DNA from: Pyropia yezoensis
Lineage: Eukaryota; Rhodophyta; Bangiophyceae; Bangiales; Bangiaceae
DNA length: 64,000 bases
Direction of reading: 5' to 3'
Assembly (NCBI GenBank): GCA_009829735.1
Contig: CM020618.1
Span: 13,002,568-13,066,567, forward strand
Position 1 is the first letter of the stretch. Every line of letters begins with the position of its first letter. The position numbers and the translations under genes are program-made. Shown here in pieces: positions 40,840-50,643 of this stretch. Below the pieces are notes generated by a model. The model was not told the DNA's origin and made no database searches. It was given only the letters and a program-made list of their open reading frames with translations.

Positions 40840-41565
40840 ATGGCGGCGGGTACGATGATGGGCAAGCGCCGCAGCTCAGAGCTATCACTGCCTCCCCTGG
40901 GCGAAGCGGGTGCGGTGGCCACCCCGCCCCACTCTGGCAGCCGCGGCCCCGTCAAGCGCGCGCGGCGCCCGACGTCCTGGTCAACGGGTGCGTTGGACGT
41001 GCGGGCGGCGCTGGGCTCGGGCGTTGCGGGCTTTGCCCGTCTCCCCGCCCGCCTCGCTACCCTCTCTGCGCTGGGCATCACTGAAGCACACATGGCTGCC
41101 CTCTACACGGGCCTTGGTGGCGATACGGACGCTCTGCTGCGGCTGGTGGATGGTAATTCCTATGCCTCTGGCGTGTTGAGCGTCCTCCGTGAGGCGTCGT
41201 CAGCGGGGACCCCGCTGGCCACCCTCAATGTGCGAGCGCATTCATGGTCGGTTGGCCCGGCAGCGTCTGTGGTAGCTGCCTTCGAGCGCCACGTCGGCAC
41301 TGCCCGTCCGTGGGCGGTGGGGGTGCTGCGTTGGGTCGTGGCCACCGCGTTTGCGGCCGAGGGGAGCCTAGGCATTACCGCCCTCGAGGGTGGGGGCGTC
41401 CGCGATGTGCTCCTCCGGGAGTGGTGGGGGATGTACGGGCCCCGCTTGGGGGGCGGTGGCGGGGAGGGGGCAGGGAGTCGCCCCCCGCCGCCGGTGCTGC
41501 TAATTGTCACGGGGGGAGTCAGCGGCCGCTCTTTTTTGATTCCCAGCCTGGGGGGTCGAGCCTAG
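40840..41565 (+). CDS. Unknown 241-residue basic-N-terminus protein
   Basis: The ATG at 40840 has a good context (caccATGG), and the frame has consistent G/C-ending codons. Two basic patches (GKRRSS and KRARRPT) near the N-terminus could direct nuclear import. The middle is helical (LATLSALGITEAHMAALYTGLGG, in parts), and WAVGVLRWVVATAFAAEG is a hydrophobic helix. A Gly run precedes a short end, VLLIVTGGVSGRSFLIPSL. No known domain was recognised. It may be a host gene or a remnant of a transposon-borne frame. Confidence 0.45.
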   Translation: MAAGTMMGKRRSSELSLPPLGEAGAVATPPHSGSRGPVKRARRPTSWSTGALDVRAALGSGVAGFARLPARLATLSALGITEAHMAALYTGLGGDTDALLRLVDGNSYASGVLSVLREASSAGTPLATLNVRAHSWSVGPAASVVAAFERHVGTARPWAVGVLRWVVATAFAAEGSLGITALEGGGVRDVLLREWWGMYGPRLGGGGGEGAGSRPPPPVLLIVTGGVSGRSFLIPSLGGRA

Positions 41566-43329
41566 GGTACAGGATGTTCACCTGCTCTTGTGCGTGCGGG
41601 CGATTGTGCAGTCAGGAGTGTCTGCTACCAGTCGACGCAGTTGGCGGGGAGCAGGCGAACTTCCACGCTATCGCGTAGCCGCATTTGTCGCGGGAATGGG
41701 TCAAGACGGCTGTGTCGGCTGTTACTCTCGGCTTGTTCTGTCGCTACTGTGTTTGCGTCCTCTTGTTTATTTTTTGTTGCCTCGTGTTTGCTTGCTTCTC
41801 GTATACTTTTCTATTGCGTCGTTTTTTACACACGCGTCACCCTCGTGCTCTGCTACTCTGCCGTGCACCAGTAATCCCGAGTTGGTGTTTGGGGACACCC
41901 AGAACAGCTCTCCCAAGCAGACCTGCGCCGTGCGTGTGCCGTCCTTATGCCGGTGGGTCTTTGGTCCGCCACAAACTCAGGTCCAGTGGTTCCCACTGCT
42001 GCGCCGTTGAGGTAGGCGGTAGGGACCAGTTTGATGGGAATGCCAGTTTGATGGGAATGCGGCCATGGGTTCTACTCGCACAAAAATCCAAATGAAGCGA
42101 AATCAATTACGTCGTCACCAAGTTGATGAACATTACATGGGCACATGGTTTGCTGAAGACCCCCCGAGAGGCAACAGGAGAAAAAAACAGCCACACAATG
42201 TTGTCAATACATCTGAGCCAGGGTCGCCCAACGGCACAATTATTTGTTTGGTACCCAACCCACGAGTAAATTTCATTCAAAGATTGGTATGTTAATTAAT
42301 TATCCTTGTAGTAAACAGTTTGGTACTGCCATAGGTGTGAGGGCACGCAGCACTTGCCACAATAGCCGCCACCTCAGGGTAAACAGATGGGGGACGCTTA
42401 CTCTCAAGGTTCATGTCCACAGCCAAAAAAAAACAACATCCGATTGCCGTGGACATGCATACCTACTTGTCCAGTGACCGCACAGCATTTACTACAGAAG
42501 TGGAGGCTGTCGGATTGGCGGACTGATACATTCCGCAGCGTCAAATCAGCCGTGAAGTTTGATTGGCCTGTGGCAATACGGGTGGGCTGGAGGGCCATTC
42601 CGAGGCTGGTGGTGTAGGGCGGTGCACGAAATATCGGAGACGTGGAAATCATACCCTCGCGGATCTCCTACTTCCTTCGCAACAGCTCAGGACGCCAATG
42701 GGCGTCTTCGCGAGGGTACATCAGCCAGTGGCATGTGCGCTCCAGAGGTTGGTTGCACGCGCACCACGGTGGGAGTGCCACATGCGGTGCGAAGAATATA
42801 GGCCCAGATCAATCAGGGCCGCGTTCCAGAAGAAGAGCCGGCGTCGCCCCACTGCATATTTACTGGTTTGGTATCCTACACACGAGTCAATGTTTGTAAA
42901 AGATTCGTATGTCACGAAAGTCGCCGAATGCACCGAGGGGGGCGGGAAGGGGGGGTCTGCCGAGGTATTGGTTCCATTGGCCAGCAGAACAACAACGATT
43001 AATTTGTTATACAAGTCTTACCCGCCGCAAGACCGCCGTCAGCGGCCAAGACCCGCGGTGCGCACGCCTAGTTAACAGAGGCCGATCCTTGCCTTACGGG
43101 TTTCGAGGTCTCAGGTCCGCTCTGGTTGGATATCGCCCTGCAATTCTCTTGTGTGAGTGGCTGCACGTCTCTCTGTCAGTAAGTTTCTATCTTCAGATGC
43201 AAGAAGCTCATGTATATGAAAAGTATGTCCACGTGTAGGGGACTAATCCGGCCAGGACAGCTCTGGTGACATGCTGTGGTGGTCTTTTTGAGCCAATGGT
43301 TCGAGAAAGCAAGAAGGTTTGTACGTTTC
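41566..43329. other. Lower-GC DNA with short repeats
   Basis: No gene was found. Two imperfect copies of a segment of about 50 bp lie at 42246-42297 and 42862-42913; both contain TTTGGTA, CACGAGT and AAAGATT. A nested inverted repeat lies at 42652-42718. The sequence looks like decayed mobile DNA. Confidence 0.45.
42652..42718. repeat. Nested inverted repeat
   Basis: The outer arms TACCCTCGCG (42652-42661) and CGCGAGGGTA (42709-42718) are perfect. An inner stem GACGCC/GGCGTC occupies 42691-42706. A transcript would fold stably. Confidence 0.75.
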
Positions 43330-46329
43330 CTACATGGAACCAGCAATGCGGCCGAGAAACGAAGACGCAATTCGATCGGCCTCTTCGAACTGAGAGCCAG
43401 CCCACTTCTCGCCCTCCTTGACCGCCTGCTCCTCAGTCGAGTCGCACAGGGGTACGGCGACTTTGTTCTCCTTGAGTCGTCCGTCCCCCGGCTTGGTAGC
43501 TCGCCTCGCCCCCGGTGCCGCAGATGACCGCCGCGTATGCGGCGATCTATGGGAGTCACTCGCGTCCCGAGCGAGCGCCATCGCCCGAAGATACATTGAC
43601 GCGGACTCCAGCTCGGTCGCGGCCGGGTACTCGTCCGCATGCTGGTTCATGTGCCCGTGCCAGGCCTCAATGCCCTGCTCGCCGTACAGGCCAATACTGC
43701 CAAAACGGTCGAGAAAGTCTGGTGCGTGGCACCACAGCGCATGCAGCTTTAGAGACACGCGCACCCAGGGGAACGAGCGACACAGGAGGGTTACAAACTC
43801 CCTCGTGTCCGCACGAAACCGCACGGACTCCTCCCGGCTGATAACGGCCGCGCGGCTCAAAGTCGACCGCACGCCCCGCCACAGCTCCCACGCTTTTGCA
43901 TACGCGTCTGAGTCCTTTTTGGGGACGAGGGGCGCAAGCGTCGCACAGACCACGTCACTCTTCTCGGCGATGGCGTGGCAGTCACGCCCGATGAAGACGC
44001 CGCCGTGGTAGGGCGTCGGCTCGACACGAACAGCCAATCGTAGTTCGACCGCCAATTCGTCCGCATAAACTCGCCCGATCGCCGGCGACTTACAGAGGAT
44101 GACGATTTCAATCGCCAATCGCAGAAGTCGAATCGTAACTCCCAAGAGGATGTGCAATGGAATTGGAACCACTTGACGCGGATCAATACCAATCAGCGGC
44201 CGCTGCGCAGTCGACCGGTGCACGGCAAGGACGAGCGCCCCGTCGCTGCCGCTCGAGTGCGTGGCGTGCATTGCGCGCAAGTGTGCGGCCGTACGCAGCA
44301 ACCGCACCCCTTGAAGATCCTGCAGCGTGCCGAACTGGGCGTCCAGAGCCGCCTGGGCGGCACTCGGCGCCCTCGTGCTGTAACACCACAAGCACGGCAT
44401 ACTGGCATTCGGCCCCGTGTGGCCGTGGATGGCGCATAACGCCTCGTAGTCGCCGGAGGCGAAAAGACGGACTGCCCGCCGCGTGCCCGCCACGACAATA
44501 CCTTGACGCACCAGCTGCCGCAGCTGCAGAAGGTGCTCCGCCAGCATGGCCGTGAGCTGCGCATGCCTGTCCTTCGCCGCAGGGCACACGGCCACCAAAA
44601 TCGTATTGGAAATCCAATTTGGACGACTCTGGTTGATAATTCCAGCAACAATCTTAACCGAGCTCGGCGACCCGCCCTTGTCCACACCAATGGAGACGTG
44701 GATGTCCTTGACGTGGACGGGCGGGCTGGCAGCCCACAGCTCCTCGTCCGCTGCGGCCGGCGGGGTGTACGCGTCCGTCTGGGCGTACTCCTTTCCGTCT
44801 GGGCCGCGGAGGAGCCGGTCGATGAAGAGGCCGGAGGCCGCCAAGGCATCCACCGCCTCTTGGATGGCCAGTCTCACAGAGGATAGGTGCGCTCCGGTGC
44901 TGGTCACGGCGACCTTCTTCGCCTCCGCGGCCGCCAGGCGCATGCGGGCTGCGCGCAAGTCTGGGATGCTCGCCATCGGGCTAAGCGAGCCGCCAAAGCC
45001 CAGCCGCAGCTTGTTGAACTGCGTCGCCTTGACGCCCGCGGAGGCAATCAAACCAACCTGTGCCTCGTCTGGCACAGCGGCAGGGCACGCACCGGTTCGT
45101 GCACCCCCCCTGGCGCTGGCGGGAGCGCTCGCCGTCTGCTCTGACCCAGCGGCATAGGGGCGCTGAGTCACGCCCACTCCGAGAAGGCCTTCAACGTCCG
45201 CACGACGTCTCTTGGACTGCCGTGGCTGCACATCTTCCTTGCGCGGAACGGCGACTTTGACGTACTTGCACGGCTCGCCGTTGGAGTGCTTGGTGACAAT
45301 CTCGGATGGAGTTAGATCCAGCAGGATAGCCGCTGCAATTTCCATAAAGTAGATCTTGCCCGGATCCTCGGCGTACTTGCCACCAATAAGTGCATCGCGG
45401 AAGTCCTTAATACTTGGCGGTAGTAGTTGGGAGATGTTGGGTGCGGTCGTGCCGTTCGCCTCGGGCGCACATTGGTCGGCAGCGGCGTCTCGCAGCTGGC
45501 GGAGCTCGTTTTGAAGCTCTCGCCCGACGCCTGCGGCTTGCTGCTCAGCGTCACGCACTCTGGCGCGCAGCGCGGCCACCGCGCTCGCGTCCAGCGCGAG
45601 GCCCTGGGGGATGGGAAGCTCTCCAACAGCTCCCGAAGACCCTCCCGGAGCCGCAGGGCTGGCGCCGTACGCGCGCCTGTGCCGAGTGTAGCACGGCTCG
45701 CACACGCCGGCGGGGACGCCGGACTCCGTCACTCCGGCCGCCTGTTTGCTTTTCGACTCGGGCAGCCGCGCGACCGCCAGCACCGCCGGAGATGTTCCTG
45801 CACCGGCCGTCGAGCGCCAGGGCGCCAAGGCGGCACCCGGCTTTAAAAACCGTTTGAGGCAGCGACAGCAGCCAAAGGCCAAGCTCCTGTTGGGATAAAC
45901 ATCGTTTATAGCATCATCACTAGGGGGGGGGGGAGGGGGGACAAAAAAAAAGAAAGATACGCGACACCAGAGCGGAAAGGGTACGTCAGTCACTGTGCAG
46001 TCAATCAAAAAATGGTAGTACAATTCACGCATTGGTCCAGGCTCCCACGTGAGAAGCTTCTGCCCATAACGCACATTGCACCATGCGCAGCCTGCTCCTT
46101 GGTGAGGTCCGCACCTATCGCGCCGGCATCCGCCATTGGATAGAACGGGTAGCTCCGCGGAAGGGAAGGGAAGCAGTTCACACAGTTGCTTGCGCTGTAC
46201 TGCTGGGATGGCTTCATGGAGGGGCACAAGGTCGGTATAAAAGGATGGGACAGGTGAGGGGTGGTGCACCACCGGTGGGAACGGCGAGGGCAGGCGGCGG
46301 AAGGCGCCACCGCGTGCACTGAAGATCAA
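43330..46329 (-). CDS. Transposase-like protein, possibly with a small intron
   Basis: The open frame has 999 codons. The first about 140 are unlike the rest, and a T- and C-rich stretch (45905-45955, read as Phe and Pro runs, ending cctag) looks like intron sequence, so the true 5' end is uncertain. After it come paired cysteines (FGCCRCLKRFLKPG, then GVCEPCYTRHRRAYG), a coiled coil (VRDAEQQAAGVGRELQNEL), and a nuclear patch (SKRRRADVEG). The C-terminal half has a set of motifs: SIGVDKGGS, PCLWCYSTRA, PLHILLGVTIRLLRLAIE, YHGGVFIGRDCH, LKLHALWCHAPDFLDRFG and GLYGEQGIEAWHGHMNQ. This ordered set recalls uncharacterised transposase-like proteins of animals and algae, with Asp and Glu as likely catalytic residues. 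I cannot name the superfamily. Confidence 0.55.
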   Translation of the reverse strand: MIFSARGGAFRRLPSPFPPVVHHPSPVPSFYTDLVPLHEAIPAVQRKQLCELLPFPSAELPVLSNGGCRRDRCGPHQGAGCAWCNVRYGQKLLTWEPGPMRELYYHFLIDCTVTDVPFPLWCRVSFFFFVPPPPPPSDDAINDVYPNRSLAFGCCRCLKRFLKPGAALAPWRSTAGAGTSPAVLAVARLPESKSKQAAGVTESGVPAGVCEPCYTRHRRAYGASPAAPGGSSGAVGELPIPQGLALDASAVAALRARVRDAEQQAAGVGRELQNELRQLRDAAADQCAPEANGTTAPNISQLLPPSIKDFRDALIGGKYAEDPGKIYFMEIAAAILLDLTPSEIVTKHSNGEPCKYVKVAVPRKEDVQPRQSKRRRADVEGLLGVGVTQRPYAAGSEQTASAPASARGGARTGACPAAVPDEAQVGLIASAGVKATQFNKLRLGFGGSLSPMASIPDLRAARMRLAAAEAKKVAVTSTGAHLSSVRLAIQEAVDALAASGLFIDRLLRGPDGKEYAQTDAYTPPAAADEELWAASPPVHVKDIHVSIGVDKGGSPSSVKIVAGIINQSRPNWISNTILVAVCPAAKDRHAQLTAMLAEHLLQLRQLVRQGIVVAGTRRAVRLFASGDYEALCAIHGHTGPNASMPCLWCYSTRAPSAAQAALDAQFGTLQDLQGVRLLRTAAHLRAMHATHSSGSDGALVLAVHRSTAQRPLIGIDPRQVVPIPLHILLGVTIRLLRLAIEIVILCKSPAIGRVYADELAVELRLAVRVEPTPYHGGVFIGRDCHAIAEKSDVVCATLAPLVPKKDSDAYAKAWELWRGVRSTLSRAAVISREESVRFRADTREFVTLLCRSFPWVRVSLKLHALWCHAPDFLDRFGSIGLYGEQGIEAWHGHMNQHADEYPAATELESASMYLRAMALARDASDSHRSPHTRRSSAAPGARRATKPGDGRLKENKVAVPLCDSTEEQAVKEGEKWAGSQFEEADRIASSFLGRIAGSM

Positions 46330-49300
46330 TTCGACGACAAATCAAAAACCCTTGGTGTGGTCTGTCGGCAACCGCGCTCCAGAGTGTGCCCTGGGCGTGG
46401 CGACAATTGGCGACAGATTGGCCAAGATATATGGTCGCGAATCAAGTCTCAGCCACTGTGCGGGCGCCACATAAGTTGAAAGCTGTGTAAAGCATCCGAC
46501 CCGTAAAGCAGGCCTTAACTGGGCGTGTGCGCGCCGGCTTTCCGCCCACACCGCGGGCCATTCCTCCCCCTCCCCGCCGCCGCGGATCAATTAGAGGGGG
46601 CCACCCCGCTCAACAGGTCTCGCATCGGTTTGTTTCCTTGACTGTTCGATGTGATTTTGTTCCCGCAACAATTCCATGAAAGTGAGACACTCCTGCCACA
46701 CAAATAAGGGAATGAAACAGTGAAAGGGCGACGCTACATGTATCGACACAGAGGGGTAGTTTATGAGCCGTTGAACCCAGCAAAGGCAACAGAATAAAAA
46801 GGAAGTTTTAAGCTGTTGCACGAGCACATTTGGGTAAGTTTTTACTCAGCTGCATAATGCGTAAGCTTGCACGGTTCTCACGTGCCTTTGCACAAACACG
46901 GACCCCAAGCGTTGTAATCATCGGTCGTTTGCTTGTATGTCATGTGAGTGGTCCCCTGCTCCGTACGCTATCTGCCATGTACAGGGTGGTGGCGACCACG
47001 GATCTCCCAAACATGGCAGGCAGAAAACAAGAAACGGGGGCAGCAGCAACCAATATTGACACGAGGGGGGGGCGGTGCAGGAGTATTCTTGATCAGATGA
47101 TGAAAAACAACATACATTTGATAGGCCATAAGCCGTGCTGCGCTGCCGGTGCCCGTGCGAACGATCGTGAGGCGAGCATACAATCAACATGAGGTGCGTC
47201 TCTGAAATCTTATGCGGTTGGACAAGAGCCCCAGGACGGTCACAGTAAGAGTCTCTTGCAGTTCGCTCTCTGTGCACACGACTTCTGGGCTGCGACAGTA
47301 CGTGCGCACGGGGCTGAATCACATCTCACGCCACTCATATGTGGCGCGGCCCGCAGCTTTTTTGACAAGAATCGAGATTCAGAATCTCGTCGTCGATCGG
47401 TCTGGCCGTGGACTGAGTGATCTGTAACTATGGGACTGATTGTATCTGCATGTTAAAGCTCCGAGCAGCGACACAGCACGGGTGGTGGTGTGTTGATTGG
47501 TCGCAAGTAGAATGCGCTCCCAAGACGGTTGCTGCTGCCTCTTTGGCCTGCTGTGACCTGCTTGGAAAGGCCCAAGCAAATGACTGAGGCCAATACGTCC
47601 TGTTGTGGAGACGATTGGGGCACTCGGGCGAGAGACATACACAGCTCGCATGATCGATAGCGGGAGTCCATGGGCGTGCGAGAGTTGTGCGTACTTCGGC
47701 GAAGATCTGCTGTGACATGGATGGTGCTCGTCTCGGACGTTTTTTTTTACAGAGACTACAACACGCCACGGCGCTCTCCTTATTGACGGAACTTCAGCCT
47801 TGTCTTCGCGACGAAAATCATAGGTAGTGCTCTTTGCGAGCGCATTACAGCTTAAATTGTGTTAAAATATCCTGCTTCTTGGCTTAATCTGGGCCATGCA
47901 AGCACTTGTGCATCCCCCACCCACGCTTCGTAGGCCCAGCTATTTCCCCGATTTTTGCCTTTTGCCCAAGAAATCTGTTGCATATCGGGGGTCGCGAATG
48001 ACCTGGGTGTGGCCGGAAGCGCAAGCAGCAGCAGAGCATTCACGTAAAGCGGTGCAATACGACCGTCCATCGGAACGCAGCTACTAGCTTGGTCTTGCTT
48101 TTTGGCTCGACTTCTTCATTGCTACTATGAAATCTCCGCCACTCAATAACAACATGCGAACGAGACCTGCGGTGGCTCCAGTGGCTATTTTACCACAAAA
48201 AGAGATTACATAATCTTGTCCAGAGGATAAATGTATCCCCAATGAAACCCGCGATTCTGAGCCCGTGGAGGCCCGGCGGATGGCCCAAATGTATGGTGAT
48301 CCTGGTCGTTGATTGGGTGTCGCTGGCAGAGCAGCCCCACGAAGAGCTCCTGGCCGCTCACGGCTGTGTCGTGCATCCCAGGAAAAAAAAGGCGCTGATT
48401 CGAATGCTGTTTTAAGATTGAGCAGGCGATGTTGGGATGCATCCAAAAGCAAGCATCTGAAAAATGGATTAATTAAGTCGATATAGATTAATTAATCCGG
48501 TCAGTAGAATAGACACTAGGCTCTCGGACACTTTTCATTGGGGGATGAAACCAGGGCGGGCAGCAGTCGACCGAGTGAGACATCTATTCTCCGTGACTGG
48601 TACTCGAGCGATCGTTTGCTTCGCCAAAACAAACGCTTGTACGAAAAAAAGTGCACTTGCACAACCTCTGACCACGAAGCGTTCCGGTGGTCCTTCTTTT
48701 GCAGCGCTTCACACGCGTGCTGTGTTGCTCTGTGCGCTTCCAATTGTATGGAGGTGGCTTGTATCCTGGTATCGAAAAAGTGGCAAGAAGCAAGAAGAGG
48801 GGCTCCCGAAAGGTATATATCGTCTAAACAGGCACATGACCGATGTCCATCTTTACTGACGCGCTCTTTCGAAACCACGGACATCACTGAGGAAAGAACA
48901 TCTGCATTAGAGAGAGGAGTTCACGGAATCTTCGTGGCGTCAAGACATTTCTCATCAGGGTCATCCTCGACCGCGTCATGGCTGTAGTCAACAGCATTGG
49001 GTGCACTCTTCGAGGGCGTATCGAACTTCTCTGTGTTCTCACGGAGACGGGGAGAGAGCCGTCTGCGACTTCTTCGCGCGAGAAGGTTGCATTTTGCATG
49101 CGTTACAAGTAGGATCACAAAAAACGGACCAAAGAAAGCGAGCACGAATTGATATCTATCATGTCGGAAAGCGAAACGTCGGCATGTAGTCAATTTGAAC
49201 ACTATAGCGTGCGCTTCCTTCGAGCTTTTTCGCTCTTGCACGGGGGTTTCAACAGAATTTTTCTTATTTTTCTGATATCCGCAGCACAAGTGGGAGTACG

Positions 49301-50643
49301 ATGGACCGGGTTCCGGCGAGGAACCACGTGCGTTCGGCCAGGGGAAAAATATATCTCGTGTGCCTTAATGTATTATATAGACCTTTAGATAGTTAGAAGC
49401 TGAGCGTATGACGTATGAAATTAATGAACGCCGCGGCAAGAGTGATTCAATTTAACATCCGTGGGTTGTTCCATTGGACGTCAGGTCCTGCGTAAGTATT
49501 TCTTGTCGTCATCCCATCGTACACCAAGACCGCCTCTGCAGGACGACAGCCAGAGGTCGACGCCACCACGCCACAGCCTTTGTCAGTTGCAGTCGCCTTG
49601 TAGCTGCCTCACGTGCTACACGCAGGCCCGCAGGGCCGACTCGCTGTCAAGCCCTGAGACGCTCCCCTGCCGCGGCGGTGACGCAGACGCGACGCGTCCG
49701 CCTTGATGTGGTCGTTCGCCGCTCCTGTACGCGACTGACGAACCAGCTGACAGGGCGGCAGCGCGTCGCCGCCGCGTGACCCTCTGCGACCCTGCGCTGT
49801 CTATCCGAATTCCCTACTGCTCTCGTCTGTTGCCGGTTGTGTGCGCCGTAAGGGTTAGCGAAGCGGACCGCTTGTTTGCCCTCTGCCGCAGCGTACAGGT
49901 TGCCTGCCGCTCCTTGTCGTTGCTCTGGGCTGGTGATGGAGATTCTGAGGGAGAGCCGGGTCACGCCGCGGTGGCGGCGACGGATTGTATGGATGCATCC
50001 ATCCTAGCCTTGTGCACCTCTCAAGGAGCAGGTACAGCAGGATATGTCTGCCTCGAGGGCCCCTGACCGGCAACCCCAGCTCAACTTTCGTTGTGCCCAG
50101 GCGGACCGTCCGACGTGCTGGCTCAGTCAGCAGCCCCACCGACTGGCGCTGGTGTTGGGGCTGTCGTGCATCTGTGTAGCGCGCCGTGGGGTGGGTGGGG
50201 GGAAGCAGGGTGTGTGCAGCCGTTTCCCTGGTAGGGTGCGTGGCATGCCTCCTCCACCATGCAGGCCTGTGACGACGGCATCTTTCAAGCAGTCCTATTC
50301 GGTCTCGTGTTTGACTGCGATTGCTCTACGGCTGAAGGCGTGGTGATAGGGCCACCTTCGTGCCGTAACGGAGGGCTGGCCCTGACGCCGGTACGCCCTT
50401 TCGCTGGCCATGAACCGTCCCAAGCACTGCTTTCCCTTGTCTAGGTTCTGGTTCGAGTAGTTTGAGTCCGGGTAGTGAGTGCGTACCGGGAGGTAGGTAT
50501 TGGCGTGGTCGGAGGTGTCAGGGTGGTCAGCGTCTGGGTATGTGCGTGGTGGGGTCCTTGCCGCCTCTTTCACGGGCGCGGTTTGCCATCTGCGGGCGTC
50601 GCGTGTGCGTCCGCCTTTCCCGAGGTATCCCCTTACGACGGCC
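46330..50643. other. Gene-poor, lower-GC stretch
   Basis: No protein or RNA gene could be supported over 4.3 kb. Short frames on both strands lack codon bias. A perfect 11-bp inverted repeat is at 48466-48498. The last about 1 kb (49500-50643) returns to high GC and probably contains the promoter and leader of the next gene. Decayed transposons are likely but could not be named. Confidence 0.5.
48466..48498. repeat. Perfect 11-bp inverted repeat
   Basis: The arms GGATTAATTAA and TTAATTAATCC flank the 11-nt spacer GTCGATATAGA. It is AT-rich in a GC-rich genome. Confidence 0.8.

Noticed and set aside
46236-46243. TATAAAAG as a plus-strand TATA box
   Set aside because: No plus-strand gene follows within several kb, and the site lies in the 5' part of a minus-strand frame.
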